From contig JANWJI010000148.1 of assembly GCA_025449515.1 (NCBI GenBank), positions 1 through 7,003 of the forward strand: a DNA stretch of 7,003 nt. Direction: 5' to 3'. Both the position numbers and the translations under genes were made by a program. Below, one piece after another: positions 1-5,547 of this stretch. This DNA comes from Nitrososphaeraceae archaeon. Lineage in GTDB: Archaea > Thermoproteota > Nitrososphaeria > Nitrososphaerales > Nitrososphaeraceae. The notes beneath the pieces are model-generated. The model had not been told where the DNA came from and did not search any database. It was given only the letters and a program-made list of their open reading frames with translations. How positions within the stretch are numbered: the first letter of the stretch is position 1; each line of letters begins with the position of its first letter.

Positions 1-98
1 GATGTTGAATCACACACCACAGAGATAGCTCACTGGCATAGCCGGTATGCTGCTGGGACTGATGGTAATAAGGATGAGACCTGGGATTCGCACGCTAC

Positions 99-274
99 GG
101 CATCCTGTTACGAGCTAAGGTACTCAGATAAGACCAGATGTCCCCTACTACGGCCCCCTACGACATTTCACATTGATCCTTCGCCGGCATCCTGTTACGA
201 GCCAAGGTACTCATGATAAGACCAGGAGGACGGTAAACTACGGCCCCTGCCACATTTCGCATTGATCTTTCGCT
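99..274. repeat. Tandem direct repeat, two copies of about 87-89 bp
   Basis: Copy 1 (99-185) and copy 2 (186-274) are directly adjacent. Both open with GGCATCCTGTTACGAG, share AAGGTACTCA and GATAAGACCAG, diverge for about 15 nt, then share CTACGGCCCC, ACATTTC and CATTGATC. Differences are point changes plus a few small indels. Position 275 begins a third unit with GGCATC before diverging, so the duplication sits inside the wider repeat cluster at 35-447. Confidence 0.85.
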
Positions 275-298
275 GGCATCATCAACATAATGCTGCAA

Positions 299-313
299 CT
301 TCGGGTACCGAAG
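299..313. repeat. Short hairpin within repeat unit 4
   Basis: CTTCGG (299-304) and CCGAAG (308-313) are perfect inverted repeats around a 3-nt loop. It lies on the GGTAC block of unit 4, so it may be a repeat-specific structure. No T-run follows, so it does not look like a terminator. Confidence 0.4.
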
Positions 314-398
314 ACAAGGCTCGGACGGGTCTGGTAACTCCGGCATGCTGCTTCTGCCGGCATGTTGCTGCATCTCGGTACTGGAAACGAGTCAGACT

Positions 399-415
399 AG
401 GCATGCGCCATGCCT
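399..415. repeat. Short hairpin within repeat unit 6
   Basis: AGGCAT (399-404) and ATGCCT (410-415) are perfect inverted repeats around 5 nt, at the GGCATG start of the last unit. It is one of two small hairpins in the GC-richer repeat island. Function unknown. Confidence 0.4.
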
Positions 416-545
416 TGCTGCAAATTCTACGGTACCGATGATGTGACTGGGTGTCAGTATTGAATAATTATATCTAGTCCAGTTTATTTGCTCTGGGTTT
501 TTCAATAATACTTTATTCCTAGGTCAATTCATCATCATTTGAAAG

Positions 546-1379
546 TTAAGTTACCATATAGCGTGAAATTCGTTGCTTAGCTATCCTATTATATTGCGAA
601 TCTATCTCGGTTCCTATATAGTTAACTTTGAGATGAATACAAGCCAAAGCCGTACTACCTATTCCCATGAAGGGATCATAAACAAGCATATTCATTTTAA
701 TACCATGCAATTGTATACAGCGTACCGGTAGTTTAATAGGAAAAACCGCGGGATGGGGTCTTGCTTCCTGAATCGTGGGATAAGGTATGAACCATACATT
801 GCCTCTATCTCGCCTATCTTCAGTGGCAGTCTTCCATCTACCGATATTTGTCTTATCTTGATATGTCACACCAATCTGTAATTTGTTAAGTTTTACATTC
901 CCTATTTTAGTAAAATGAAAGATATATTCATGGAGATCACTCAGGTATCTGGTACTAACGATCGGTTTAAAATGACCAATGGATATATTGTCACAATTAT
1001 GAAGCCTATTATTCCTACCAATATCCTCTGGATCAAATGAAACAGATTTTATCCAGTGAATTGTGTTTTGTAACTTAAAGCCTATGTTTTCAGTAAGACT
1101 GATGGCTAAGTCAAAAGGTAACTTGGGGTCAGAGGGCCGGCCAGATATATTCAGAAAAAAAGAGCCATCATCTTTCATGACAGATTTGATTTTTTTACCT
1201 ACATCTTCTAACCAAGTTAAGTAAACATCTCTTTTTTTGTTATCATCATATGACCTGTAATCTTTGTTTATATTATAAGGGGGAGAAGTTACAACAACAT
1301 CTACTAACCTATTCTGACTGCTCATCTTATCCATGAAAGTGAGGCAATCTTCTCGATATATTTGATTTGTATCGATCAC
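546..1379 (-). CDS. Beta-class DNA methyltransferase (N4-cytosine or N6-adenine)
   Basis: This 277-residue protein should transfer a methyl group from S-adenosylmethionine to the exocyclic amine of a base at a specific DNA site. The catalytic motif IV TSPPYN is at residues 31-36. The motif X-like HPAVFP is at 209-214, and the SAM-binding motif I DPFMGIGST is at 235-243, followed by GTEID at 256-260. Motif IV before motif I is the beta-class order of the N6_N4_Mtase family. The SPPY form is commoner in N4-cytosine enzymes, but DPPY/SPPY alone does not settle the base. Residues about 120-205, including IGHFKPI and RGNVWFIPY, are the probable target-recognition region; the target is unknown. The length is normal for a stand-alone enzyme and no motif is missing. 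The start is GTG, chosen because no ATG, GTG or TTG lies upstream in the open frame and residue 8 (IYREDCL) already begins the conserved core. No restriction endonuclease is nearby, so it appears orphan. The open frame continues upstream into a transposase remnant. Confidence 0.9.
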   Translation of the reverse strand: MIDTNQIYREDCLTFMDKMSSQNRLVDVVVTSPPYNINKDYRSYDDNKKRDVYLTWLEDVGKKIKSVMKDDGSFFLNISGRPSDPKLPFDLAISLTENIGFKLQNTIHWIKSVSFDPEDIGRNNRLHNCDNISIGHFKPIVSTRYLSDLHEYIFHFTKIGNVKLNKLQIGVTYQDKTNIGRWKTATEDRRDRGNVWFIPYPTIQEARPHPAVFPIKLPVRCIQLHGIKMNMLVYDPFMGIGSTALACIHLKVNYIGTEIDSQYNRIAKQRISRYMVT

Positions 1380-1386
1380 AATATTA

Positions 1387-1930
1387 CCCTTTTTTGCATT
1401 TTGGATTAATGTAAGCCACTTATTATCCCATTCTATTTTAATATCAAATAGCTCGGCTGGCGTTATGTTTCCATTCCTTCATGCGGTCTCAATTTATGAT
1501 TCAAGGCTAACTAGCACGTCTTAAATAAACTGGCCGGTAAGAGTGATCTATGACACAGGAAGGGCCATCGCTTGAAAGCCAAGCCTACCTAAATTTTGTT
1601 CGATATTCTTCAGAACCTTTCGGCTTTTTATTCGGTTTGTTATTTCGCCATTTCGCCATTCAAACGCCTCATTTTTATTGTTATAAAGGTCTCCTAGTCT
1701 TAAGTGCCGTATAGGTCTAGAATTAGGATGTCTATAGGTATACATTTATTCTGAAGTCTTGGTTATAATTGGACGCACCATTACTGATTAGTATCGTAGG
1801 CCCTTTACTAGTTATTTCTTTAGCTTTTCTAAACGGTGATCTTGTGTCTGTTATATACTTCTTTCCTACTACCTTTGAGCTATCTAGAATTTAGTCTAGT
1901 AAATCCATTAATGCATACATTTTTCATATG
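1387..1930 (-). pseudogene. Decayed DDE transposase, central to C-terminal part (copy b)
   Basis: Conceptual translation on the minus strand gives one transposase spread over several frames. From about 1927 the DNA reads MK.V, loses about 2 nt, then gives ALMD with a stop at 1891-1893. Frame 1890-1732 gives KYITDTRSPFRKAKEI and GPTILISNGASNYNQDF, the block around the second catalytic Asp, here Asn. After a frameshift, 1745-1548 (65 codons) gives PIRHLRLGDLYNN and EWRNGEI, matching the HIRH..NNKxE.xNGEIRDR region and keeping the Glu. Frame 1507-1463 gives NHKLRPHEGME, the typical YHNxIRPHEGL block. Frame 1479 onward gives ITPAELFDIKIEWD and NKWLTLIQNAKKG, the family's C-terminus. At least three frameshifts or internal stops plus the Asp-to-Asn change make it inactive. 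Family assignment is from recalled archaeal transposase motifs, not a search. The element's own stop codon and terminal repeat next to the methyltransferase are not visible. Confidence 0.8.
1436..1450 (-). promoter_or_regulatory. Possible TATA-like element upstream of the methyltransferase
   Basis: Read on the minus strand, TATTAAAATAGAA lies about 60 nt before the GTG start, inside the coding remnant of the transposase. It is AT-rich enough to serve as an archaeal TATA box and would leave a leader of about 30 nt. A weak purine stretch, AAAGGG, sits about 7 nt before the GTG. Position alone supports it, so this is tentative. Confidence 0.25.
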
Positions 1931-2093
1931 ATAATTATTCTTAACATACGATTCATCGGTACTCGATACGTTACCTAATAAGGATAACTAGACCTTCCAT
2001 ACATAGCTCCGCATTAAGGTAACATATCTATGAATCTATTTAGCAATTTGGACATCACATAATATTAACAACGTCATTGCATTGCGAAAAGAT

Positions 2094-2383
2094 TCATCGG
2101 TAAAGTATGATTGCACAGCCAACGTAACTGCATCCGATTACGTCCTCATTTTCCCAAAGCCAACTGGATATCTCTTTAGCGTTTGTTGATAATGGCCCAA
2201 TATCGGCCGTATATTTCATACCAGATACTTCATGAGCAATCCAGAATATCCTTAATCGTTGAAATCTCAGCTCCCGGTCTCATGCTCTAACGCTGAAAAT
2301 TTGAGATAAATGATATTCCTCGCGGAAATAAATTGAGCTATATTGCTGGTCGTCTCACCCTTGTTGTCACTAGCTTGAGTCAT
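2094..2383 (-). pseudogene. Decayed DDE transposase fragment (copy a)
   Basis: This covers the same transposase region as copy b. Frame 2383-2267 opens with ATG and includes ARNIIYLKFSALEHETG, resembling the family block (G)NMKYLFALMDDETR, then stops. A second frame, open from about 2283 to 2094, gives FWIAHEVSGMKYTADIGPL and NAKEISSWLWENEDV. An out-of-frame stretch of about 25 nt separates HET from FWIA. The 26 residues from FWIA to AKEI align without gaps to the equivalent block of copy b (ILDS to AKEI) with 9 identities: V, G, K, Y, D, A, K, E, I. That shows the two are separate remnants of one family in the same orientation. The first 15 or so residues (MTQASDNKGE) are not recognisable. 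Not functional. Confidence 0.65.
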
Positions 2384-2407
2384 CCTTTAATTTACCAGAA
2401 CTAATAA

Positions 2408-2423
2408 GGGTATTATTTATATC
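2408..2423 (-). promoter_or_regulatory. TATA-box-like element before the copy a frame
   Basis: Minus-strand GATATAAATAATACCC contains TATAAATAA about 30 nt before the ATG at 2383, the spacing expected for a leaderless archaeal transcript. The frame it would drive is broken after 38 codons, so this may be a surviving promoter of a dead element. Confidence 0.3.
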
Positions 2424-2559
2424 AAAACTTTTCTTGTCTCATTACTAGAATCTCGATTAGATAACTAATCTAGATGTTCAAAGCGGATAAATATATACGA
2501 ACATCGGAAGGGAACATCCAGCATGCAGAGATTGTAAGTGACTGTCTGAATGTTATCGC

Positions 2560-2781
2560 TTATCGACCGCTATTACTCCCGCTGTGAGGGAATACTTTGT
2601 CATAGCAAATATTGGCATCATCAAGTGTAAATTTTACATTCTTATTTACATCTCTTATTACGCAATTGAAATATCTCGTCAACGCAAATGCTGGATAGCT
2701 AAAGCTGGAAGCCACTATCAGAGATGTGATTAGTAAAACTCCGATTGTAAGCAGTGTGATTTTATTGTACTCTAATAACAT
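2560..2781 (-). CDS. Small secreted two-cysteine protein
   Basis: With the start at ATG 2781 this is 73 residues. Residues 8-26 are a hydrophobic segment (ITLLTIGVLLITSLIVASS) followed by SYPAFA, a plausible signal-peptidase site after Ala33. The mature part would be only about 40 residues. It holds LTRYFNC (Cys40), an acidic stretch, and ICYDKVF (Cys59), then a Ser/Gly-rich tail. The two cysteines, 18 residues apart, could form an extracellular disulfide. An in-frame ATG at 2817 would add 12 residues (MIIYGCSFSVYI); I prefer 2781 because a normal signal peptide follows and a TATA-like element lies about 30 nt upstream. The LTRY and F.C...CYD.VF motifs recur in the divergent gene at 3025-3504, so the two look paralogous. 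I do not recognise a named family; function unknown. Confidence 0.7.
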   Translation of the reverse strand: MLLEYNKITLLTIGVLLITSLIVASSFSYPAFALTRYFNCVIRDVNKNVKFTLDDANICYDKVFPHSGSNSGR

Positions 2782-2806
2782 AATATATACACTGAAAGAA
2801 CATCCG

Positions 2807-2821
2807 TATATTATCATATAT
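2807..2821 (-). promoter_or_regulatory. TATA-box-like element for the 73-residue secreted protein
   Basis: Minus-strand CATATATGATAATATAC is centred about 31 nt before the ATG at 2781. That places the predicted transcription start at or just before the start codon, typical of leaderless archaeal mRNAs. No Shine-Dalgarno sequence is seen before the ATG, which agrees. Confidence 0.4.
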
Positions 2822-2910
2822 GAAATGCGGATCTAATTTTAGTATCATAATTCCCTAATGTATATATGGTCTGAGGCTACACAAAAATGATCAGTATGAA
2901 TATATTTTAT

Positions 2911-2927
2911 TATTGTAATACACAATA
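2911..2927. promoter_or_regulatory. Operator-like palindrome between divergent secreted-protein genes
   Basis: TATTGT (2911-2916) and ACAATA (2922-2927) form a perfect 6-bp inverted repeat around AATAC, a 17-bp site. It is near the middle of the 243-bp region between the two divergent paralogues, roughly 130 nt upstream of one start and 100 nt upstream of the other. This could be a shared dimeric regulator site. In DNA this AT-rich a chance palindrome is possible. Confidence 0.3.
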
Positions 2928-2991
2928 TTATCTTGAGATATGTCGTGAACATTATTACATCTTCATTTTATTAACATTTTTCAAATTAACC

Positions 2992-3000
2992 TTAAATATT
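2992..3000 (+). promoter_or_regulatory. TATA-box-like element for the Ser/His-rich secreted protein
   Basis: TTAAATATT is centred about 29 nt before the ATG at 3025. No purine-rich ribosome binding site precedes the ATG (GTGTTGAGTC), so a leaderless transcript starting near 3021-3025 is likely. Confidence 0.45.
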
Positions 3001-3024
3001 ATTTAATTGATTGGGTGTTGAGTC

Positions 3025-3504
3025 ATGAGTTACATTAGTGGTAAGCATGGATATACGCTGCGCCGTTCGGTGGCTTTTGTCATTGTATCGGCCCTAATAT
3101 CGACGGTGTTAATTATGGCTGGATCGACGACTACTTACGTACTTACTCGATATTCTGCGCACTTTACAGCGAATGCGAAGAGTGAATTAGTAGGGGGGTC
3201 AGCAAGCCACGGAGGTGCAGTACCTTTAATAGCGTTAAATTCCGGAAATGGAGAATTAGACCATCAAGTTAACCAATTTTTCAAATGCATTAAGAAAACC
3301 GGTCATACTGGTGGAACTAATGGAGAGCCGAGTAGAGGAGAGATAGATACTTGTTATGATACTGTATTTGTTAGTGGCGATTCCTCCAGTTCAAATTTTG
3401 GTACCGAGGTTGATCACAATCATAGCAATAGCAGTCACGCAGGTAGTGAAAGTGAAAGTCAAAGTCATAGGCATAGCTCACATACAGATATTTTCGTTTC
3501 ATAA
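3025..3504 (+). CDS. Membrane-anchored or secreted two-cysteine protein with Ser/His-rich tail
   Basis: This 159-residue protein has a charged N-terminus with twin arginine (RR at 13-14), then a hydrophobic segment at about 15-34, acting as signal peptide or anchor. LTRY at 40-43 and the pair FFKC (Cys88) and TCYDTVF (Cys110) match the divergent 73-residue protein, where the cysteines are 18 rather than 21 residues apart. The region between LTRY and FFKC (about 40 residues) is absent from the shorter paralogue. Residues 116-155 are Ser-rich with six histidines (131, 133, 138, 148, 150, 153) and a run of Ser-Glu repeats. The tail looks disordered and might bind metal, but that is only inference from composition. 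The twin arginines lack the usual S/T-RRxFLK context, so Tat export is not claimed. The family is not recognised and no enzymatic motif is seen. Confidence 0.75.
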   Translation: MSYISGKHGYTLRRSVAFVIVSALISTVLIMAGSTTTYVLTRYSAHFTANAKSELVGGSASHGGAVPLIALNSGNGELDHQVNQFFKCIKKTGHTGGTNGEPSRGEIDTCYDTVFVSGDSSSSNFGTEVDHNHSNSSHAGSESESQSHRHSSHTDIFVS

Positions 3505-3538
3505 GTTGGCTATTTATGAGCTGGCTAGTAACTTTCGA

Positions 3539-3544
3539 TTTTTT
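3539..3544 (+). terminator. T-run terminator candidate
   Basis: A run of six T lies 35 nt after the stop codon of the Ser/His-rich protein. Archaeal RNA polymerase commonly terminates at such U-tracts without a hairpin, and none is seen here. Confidence 0.4.
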
Positions 3545-3676
3545 GGGTAGTTGTCCGTGATTCATTGCTCCTTATGCGAGTAAGGATCTATCATATGCTT
3601 CGATATATACTTCGAGGGAGTGACTAGGAATGATATAGAGACCCGTCTATTAATCTTACTTGTTATATTTGATTGA

Positions 3677-3972
3677 TTATCGGTTAAGTTCTTGAAAATA
3701 TTGATCTGAATAGTTAGATAATTTATAATCTAATAATTCGAACATGCCAGGGGCTTTCTCTACTCCATATTTTCTTACAAACCAGTCATCCAGCTGGAAG
3801 TGGTTTAATTTCATGCAAATATATTGAATAATCAAGAAATATCTAAAGGTGGCATATTTTTTATATTTATCTTACATGTTACTTTATGTTCAGCGTGACA
3901 ACAGTCTTTTAATTCATTTTTTAGAATATTTGGCGTTTCGAACTTTATGATCGAAATTATTACAATCGGATC
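3677..3972 (-). pseudogene. Probable gene remnant in two frames, unrecognised
   Basis: Two overlapping open frames on the minus strand read like one interrupted protein. The upstream frame (3972-3832, 46 residues, no start codon) contains IKFETPNILKNELKDCC, EHKVTCKINI and NMPPLDIS. The downstream frame (open from 3871, stop at 3677-3679) contains YFLIIQYICMKLNHFQLDDW, FVRKYGVEKAPGMFELLDYK and ends QYFQELNR. One frameshift near 3835-3870 would join them into about 100 residues. An ATG at 3814 would give a free-standing 45-residue protein (MKLNHFQ...), so a real small gene is an alternative. Both frames have the charged, varied composition of coding sequence, but neither is long enough alone to rule out chance, and I recognise no family. 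The upstream end of the original gene is not visible. Confidence 0.4.
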
Positions 3973-4208
3973 TCAGGATGTTGCATCTAGCATGTCCGGC
4001 AATGCCTATGATTCTCAATTTATACTGCATACTAGCACATCTAGGAATACAGTTTAGATCCGCAGGATATGTCTATATACTAAATTCCCTTCAGCCTGAC
4101 GACGCTAGATTTGGATTTAATATTTATTACAATATTTTTCCAGCTATTTATCTACTTGGATACAGATAGCAATTGTGTTGTACATTTGTTGTTCCAAATA
4201 TGGCGCCG

Positions 4209-4368
4209 AATTGGGTACGGTAGTTATCGTGTTAGGTATGATGACTCGTTAATTCTAGTAAACACGAATCGAATTTGACAAGAGCTTTCATAAAATATTT
4301 TTCAGAGTTTAAAGAAATCGACCGGCTGAGTGTGAACACAGGAAACTCGTGGTTCAACGTACCCAATT
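4209..4368. repeat. 160-bp segment bounded by 11-bp inverted repeats
   Basis: AATTGGGTACG (4209-4219) and its exact reverse complement CGTACCCAATT (4358-4368) enclose 138 bp that contain no gene. The arrangement resembles a very small non-autonomous element, but no target-site duplication is visible at the outer edges. An 11-bp match over a region this size could also occur by chance. Confidence 0.25.
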
Positions 4369-4388
4369 ATTGATCACATCGTCATCGT

Positions 4389-4405
4389 GGAAAATTAAAA
4401 TATCC
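4389..4405 (-). terminator. T-rich terminator candidate for the jelly-roll protein gene
   Basis: On the minus strand GGATATTTTAATTTTCC lies about 42-58 nt after the stop codon at 4447. It is T-rich, as expected for archaeal termination, and is also an imperfect palindrome. Confidence 0.35.
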
Positions 4406-4446
4406 TTGTTATGTCATTAAGACTATTGCAGACTTATCATCTATGA

Positions 4447-5433
4447 CTAAATTGGATCCGGAGATTTTATTTCCCTAACACTCAGATTTTTGAAATCCCA
4501 AATTATATTATCTGTTCTGAACGTTACAAAGTCTCCCGGATTTGTAATCACATAGTCTTTCGGTTTCCCACAACCGGCACTAAAGAAGGTAACGTCATCA
4601 GTGTTGGCATACCATCCGCCGTTATCTACGAAGCCAGTAACTTTTTTCCATTGATTGTTATTTTGATCGTCAAGATATGATTCCATTTTCACCGCAGTAT
4701 CATTGTCGATATTGTATATAACCACTTTCCAGCCAATCCATCTACCTAGTAATGGCTTTGCTGCCTGATTGAGCGCTCTTTCATCTGTGTACCCGCCAGT
4801 GAACCAGATGCTTTTTTTCCATCCTACACTTCCGTCGGTATGGATGCCCCCTATTAGTGCTGTACCCTCACACGGTGTTTCACTATTGTGTCTTCCACTC
4901 CTGGCATACCAAGCAATATCGTTTAGAGTTTGACTGTAATCTTGATTTGCTGAATTGCTTTTATTATTATTGTCACTATTGTTCTTCGACGCCTTTACTG
5001 ATATTACTTTGACGTATCCTGTGATCTCCACATTCTTCCACGGCTGCATTCCTGTAGGTGTCTCAACATTCATTCTGACTTTGGGATTCGTTATCTGCCA
5101 AGAGCCATCTTTCTCTTTATTGATCGGAGCGTCAAACGTGAAAGAAAGCATAGTATCATTCTTGGGATTAGTCATGTTAACATACCATTCTCTACCATGC
5201 TGGTTAGTAGGATAAAATTCCTTTATACCAAATTTATCCACCATTGTGTTTTCGTTAGTACTATTGTTAGACATGTGCACAGTAGACGACATTTCCTCGT
5301 CAGCTAAGACAAATTGTACATTTGAATGGGAAAGTGATATTAAATGTGGTAGCTGATCATGATATTGTAGCACCGAGACTACAAGAAATGAAGTAATAAC
5401 GAAGGTAATGACAACCGTAGGTATGAAAAGCAT
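4447..5433 (-). CDS. Exported jelly-roll (concanavalin A-like) surface protein
   Basis: This 328-residue protein begins with a strongly hydrophobic segment (residues 3-23). A possible cleavage site follows FVLA at 44; if uncleaved it would be a membrane anchor. After a Ser/Asn-rich linker the folded part starts near DKFGIKEFYPT (66-76) and REWYVNM (81-87), and runs to NLSVREI (316-322). In between are KNVEITGYVKV (133-143), an Asn/Ser-rich insert (149-165), AWYARSGRHN (174-183), CEGTA (188-192), GRWIGWKVVIYNI (230-242), NGGW (271-274) and CGKP (288-291). Alternating strands with many Trp/Tyr and Gly fit a beta-sandwich of the kind found in polysaccharide lyases and lectins, and the layout is one I associate with secreted proteins of soil ammonia-oxidising archaea. 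The fold is inference and no catalytic residues can be assigned. Cys188 and Cys288 may pair. It is divergent from the exported hydrolase at 5579, and its C-terminal half matches the partial gene at the right edge. Confidence 0.8.
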   Translation of the reverse strand: MLFIPTVVITFVITSFLVVSVLQYHDQLPHLISLSHSNVQFVLADEEMSSTVHMSNNSTNENTMVDKFGIKEFYPTNQHGREWYVNMTNPKNDTMLSFTFDAPINKEKDGSWQITNPKVRMNVETPTGMQPWKNVEITGYVKVISVKASKNNSDNNNKSNSANQDYSQTLNDIAWYARSGRHNSETPCEGTALIGGIHTDGSVGWKKSIWFTGGYTDERALNQAAKPLLGRWIGWKVVIYNIDNDTAVKMESYLDDQNNNQWKKVTGFVDNGGWYANTDDVTFFSAGCGKPKDYVITNPGDFVTFRTDNIIWDFKNLSVREIKSPDPI

Positions 5434-5460
5434 AAATCATCATCCTCTTTGATTCTACCT

Positions 5461-5470
5461 AATATAAAAA
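5461..5470 (-). promoter_or_regulatory. TATA box for the jelly-roll protein gene
   Basis: Minus-strand TTTTTATATT is centred about 32 nt before the ATG at 5433. Transcription would start within a few nucleotides of the start codon. A GAGG purine motif ends about 9 nt before the ATG, so a very short leader with a ribosome binding site is also possible. Confidence 0.55.
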
Positions 5471-5516
5471 TTCTTGATGGTTAGTTTCTTTTCAGTTCTA
5501 AATCGGTATGTCGCCC

Positions 5517-5528
5517 ATTATATATATG
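5517..5528 (+). promoter_or_regulatory. TATA box, distal promoter of the exported hydrolase
   Basis: ATTATATATATG is a good archaeal TATA sequence about 56 nt before the ATG at 5579. It would give a leader of roughly 30 nt that includes the AAGGAG ribosome binding site (5571-5576). It lies within the 145-bp region shared with the divergent jelly-roll gene. Confidence 0.5.
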
Positions 5529-5547
5529 CACAGAAGCCAGAAATAAT

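Larger units (their letters stand above)
35..447. repeat. Cluster of six degenerate GC-rich repeat units
   Basis: Six irregular units share an ordered set of short blocks: GGCATN, then usually TGCTGC(A), then GGTAC (GGTAA in unit 1), then a GA-rich block such as GATAAGACC. GGCAT starts at 35, 99, 186, 275, 342 (again at 359) and 400. TGCTGC-type blocks lie at 48, 291, 366 and 416. GGTAC/GGTAA starts at 64, 119, 206, 304, 377 and 431. Units 2 and 3 are the best preserved and lack the TGCTGC block. Spacing between GGTAC blocks is irregular (about 54-98 nt). The stretch is visibly richer in G and C than the AT-rich DNA that follows. No reading frame in it looks like a protein. It could be an eroded minisatellite, a decayed mobile element end, or a family of regulatory or RNA elements; I cannot tell which. 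Confidence 0.65.
3973..4446. other. Intergenic stretch without a supported gene
   Basis: Only short frames are present: a 36-codon frame at 3947-4057 (plus), a 63-codon frame at 3978-4169 (plus), and a 42-codon frame without a start ending at about 4374 (plus). None has a credible start context, promoter or recognisable motif. The stretch contains one 11-bp inverted repeat pair (4209-4219 and 4358-4368) and a T-rich terminator candidate for the gene at 4447. It may be decayed coding DNA like its left neighbour. Confidence 0.5.

Noticed and set aside
158..373. 71-codon frame on the minus strand across the repeat island
   Set aside because: It lies inside the degenerate repeats, shows no domain or export signal, has no promoter or ribosome binding site, and repeat units 2-4 are read with unrelated amino acids because spacing changes the frame.
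1548..1745. 65-codon minus-strand frame as an independent small gene
   Set aside because: Its content (PIRHLRLGDLYNN, EWRNGEI) is the middle of a transposase, and neighbouring frames supply the preceding and following parts, so it is annotated as a piece of the pseudogene.
2453..2472. Hairpin GATTAG-ATAA-CTAATC as a terminator of the 73-residue gene
   Set aside because: The stem is AT-rich with 6 pairs, has no following T-run and lies about 90 nt past the stop codon; not convincing.
3356..3550. 64-codon plus-strand frame overlapping the Ser/His-rich protein
   Set aside because: Shifted-frame shadow of the same low-complexity DNA; no independent signal.
3371..3565. 64-codon minus-strand frame starting near an AAGGAG motif
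   Set aside because: It is antisense to the Ser/His-rich tail of the well-supported plus-strand gene, and its Tyr/His/Cys-rich composition is the expected complement of that tail.
3978..4169. 63-codon hydrophobic plus-strand frame
   Set aside because: No promoter or ribosome binding site, hydrophobicity explained by AT-rich codons, and no recognisable motif; a chance frame in decayed DNA is more likely.
4237..4374. Plus-strand frame ending with VNTGNSWFNVPNY
   Set aside because: It looks mildly protein-like, but at about 42 codons without a start codon it is within chance expectation for this base composition.
4955..5215. 86-codon plus-strand frame opposite the jelly-roll gene
   Set aside because: Antisense shadow of a long, well-supported coding region; its leucine run mirrors the Asn-rich insert on the other strand.
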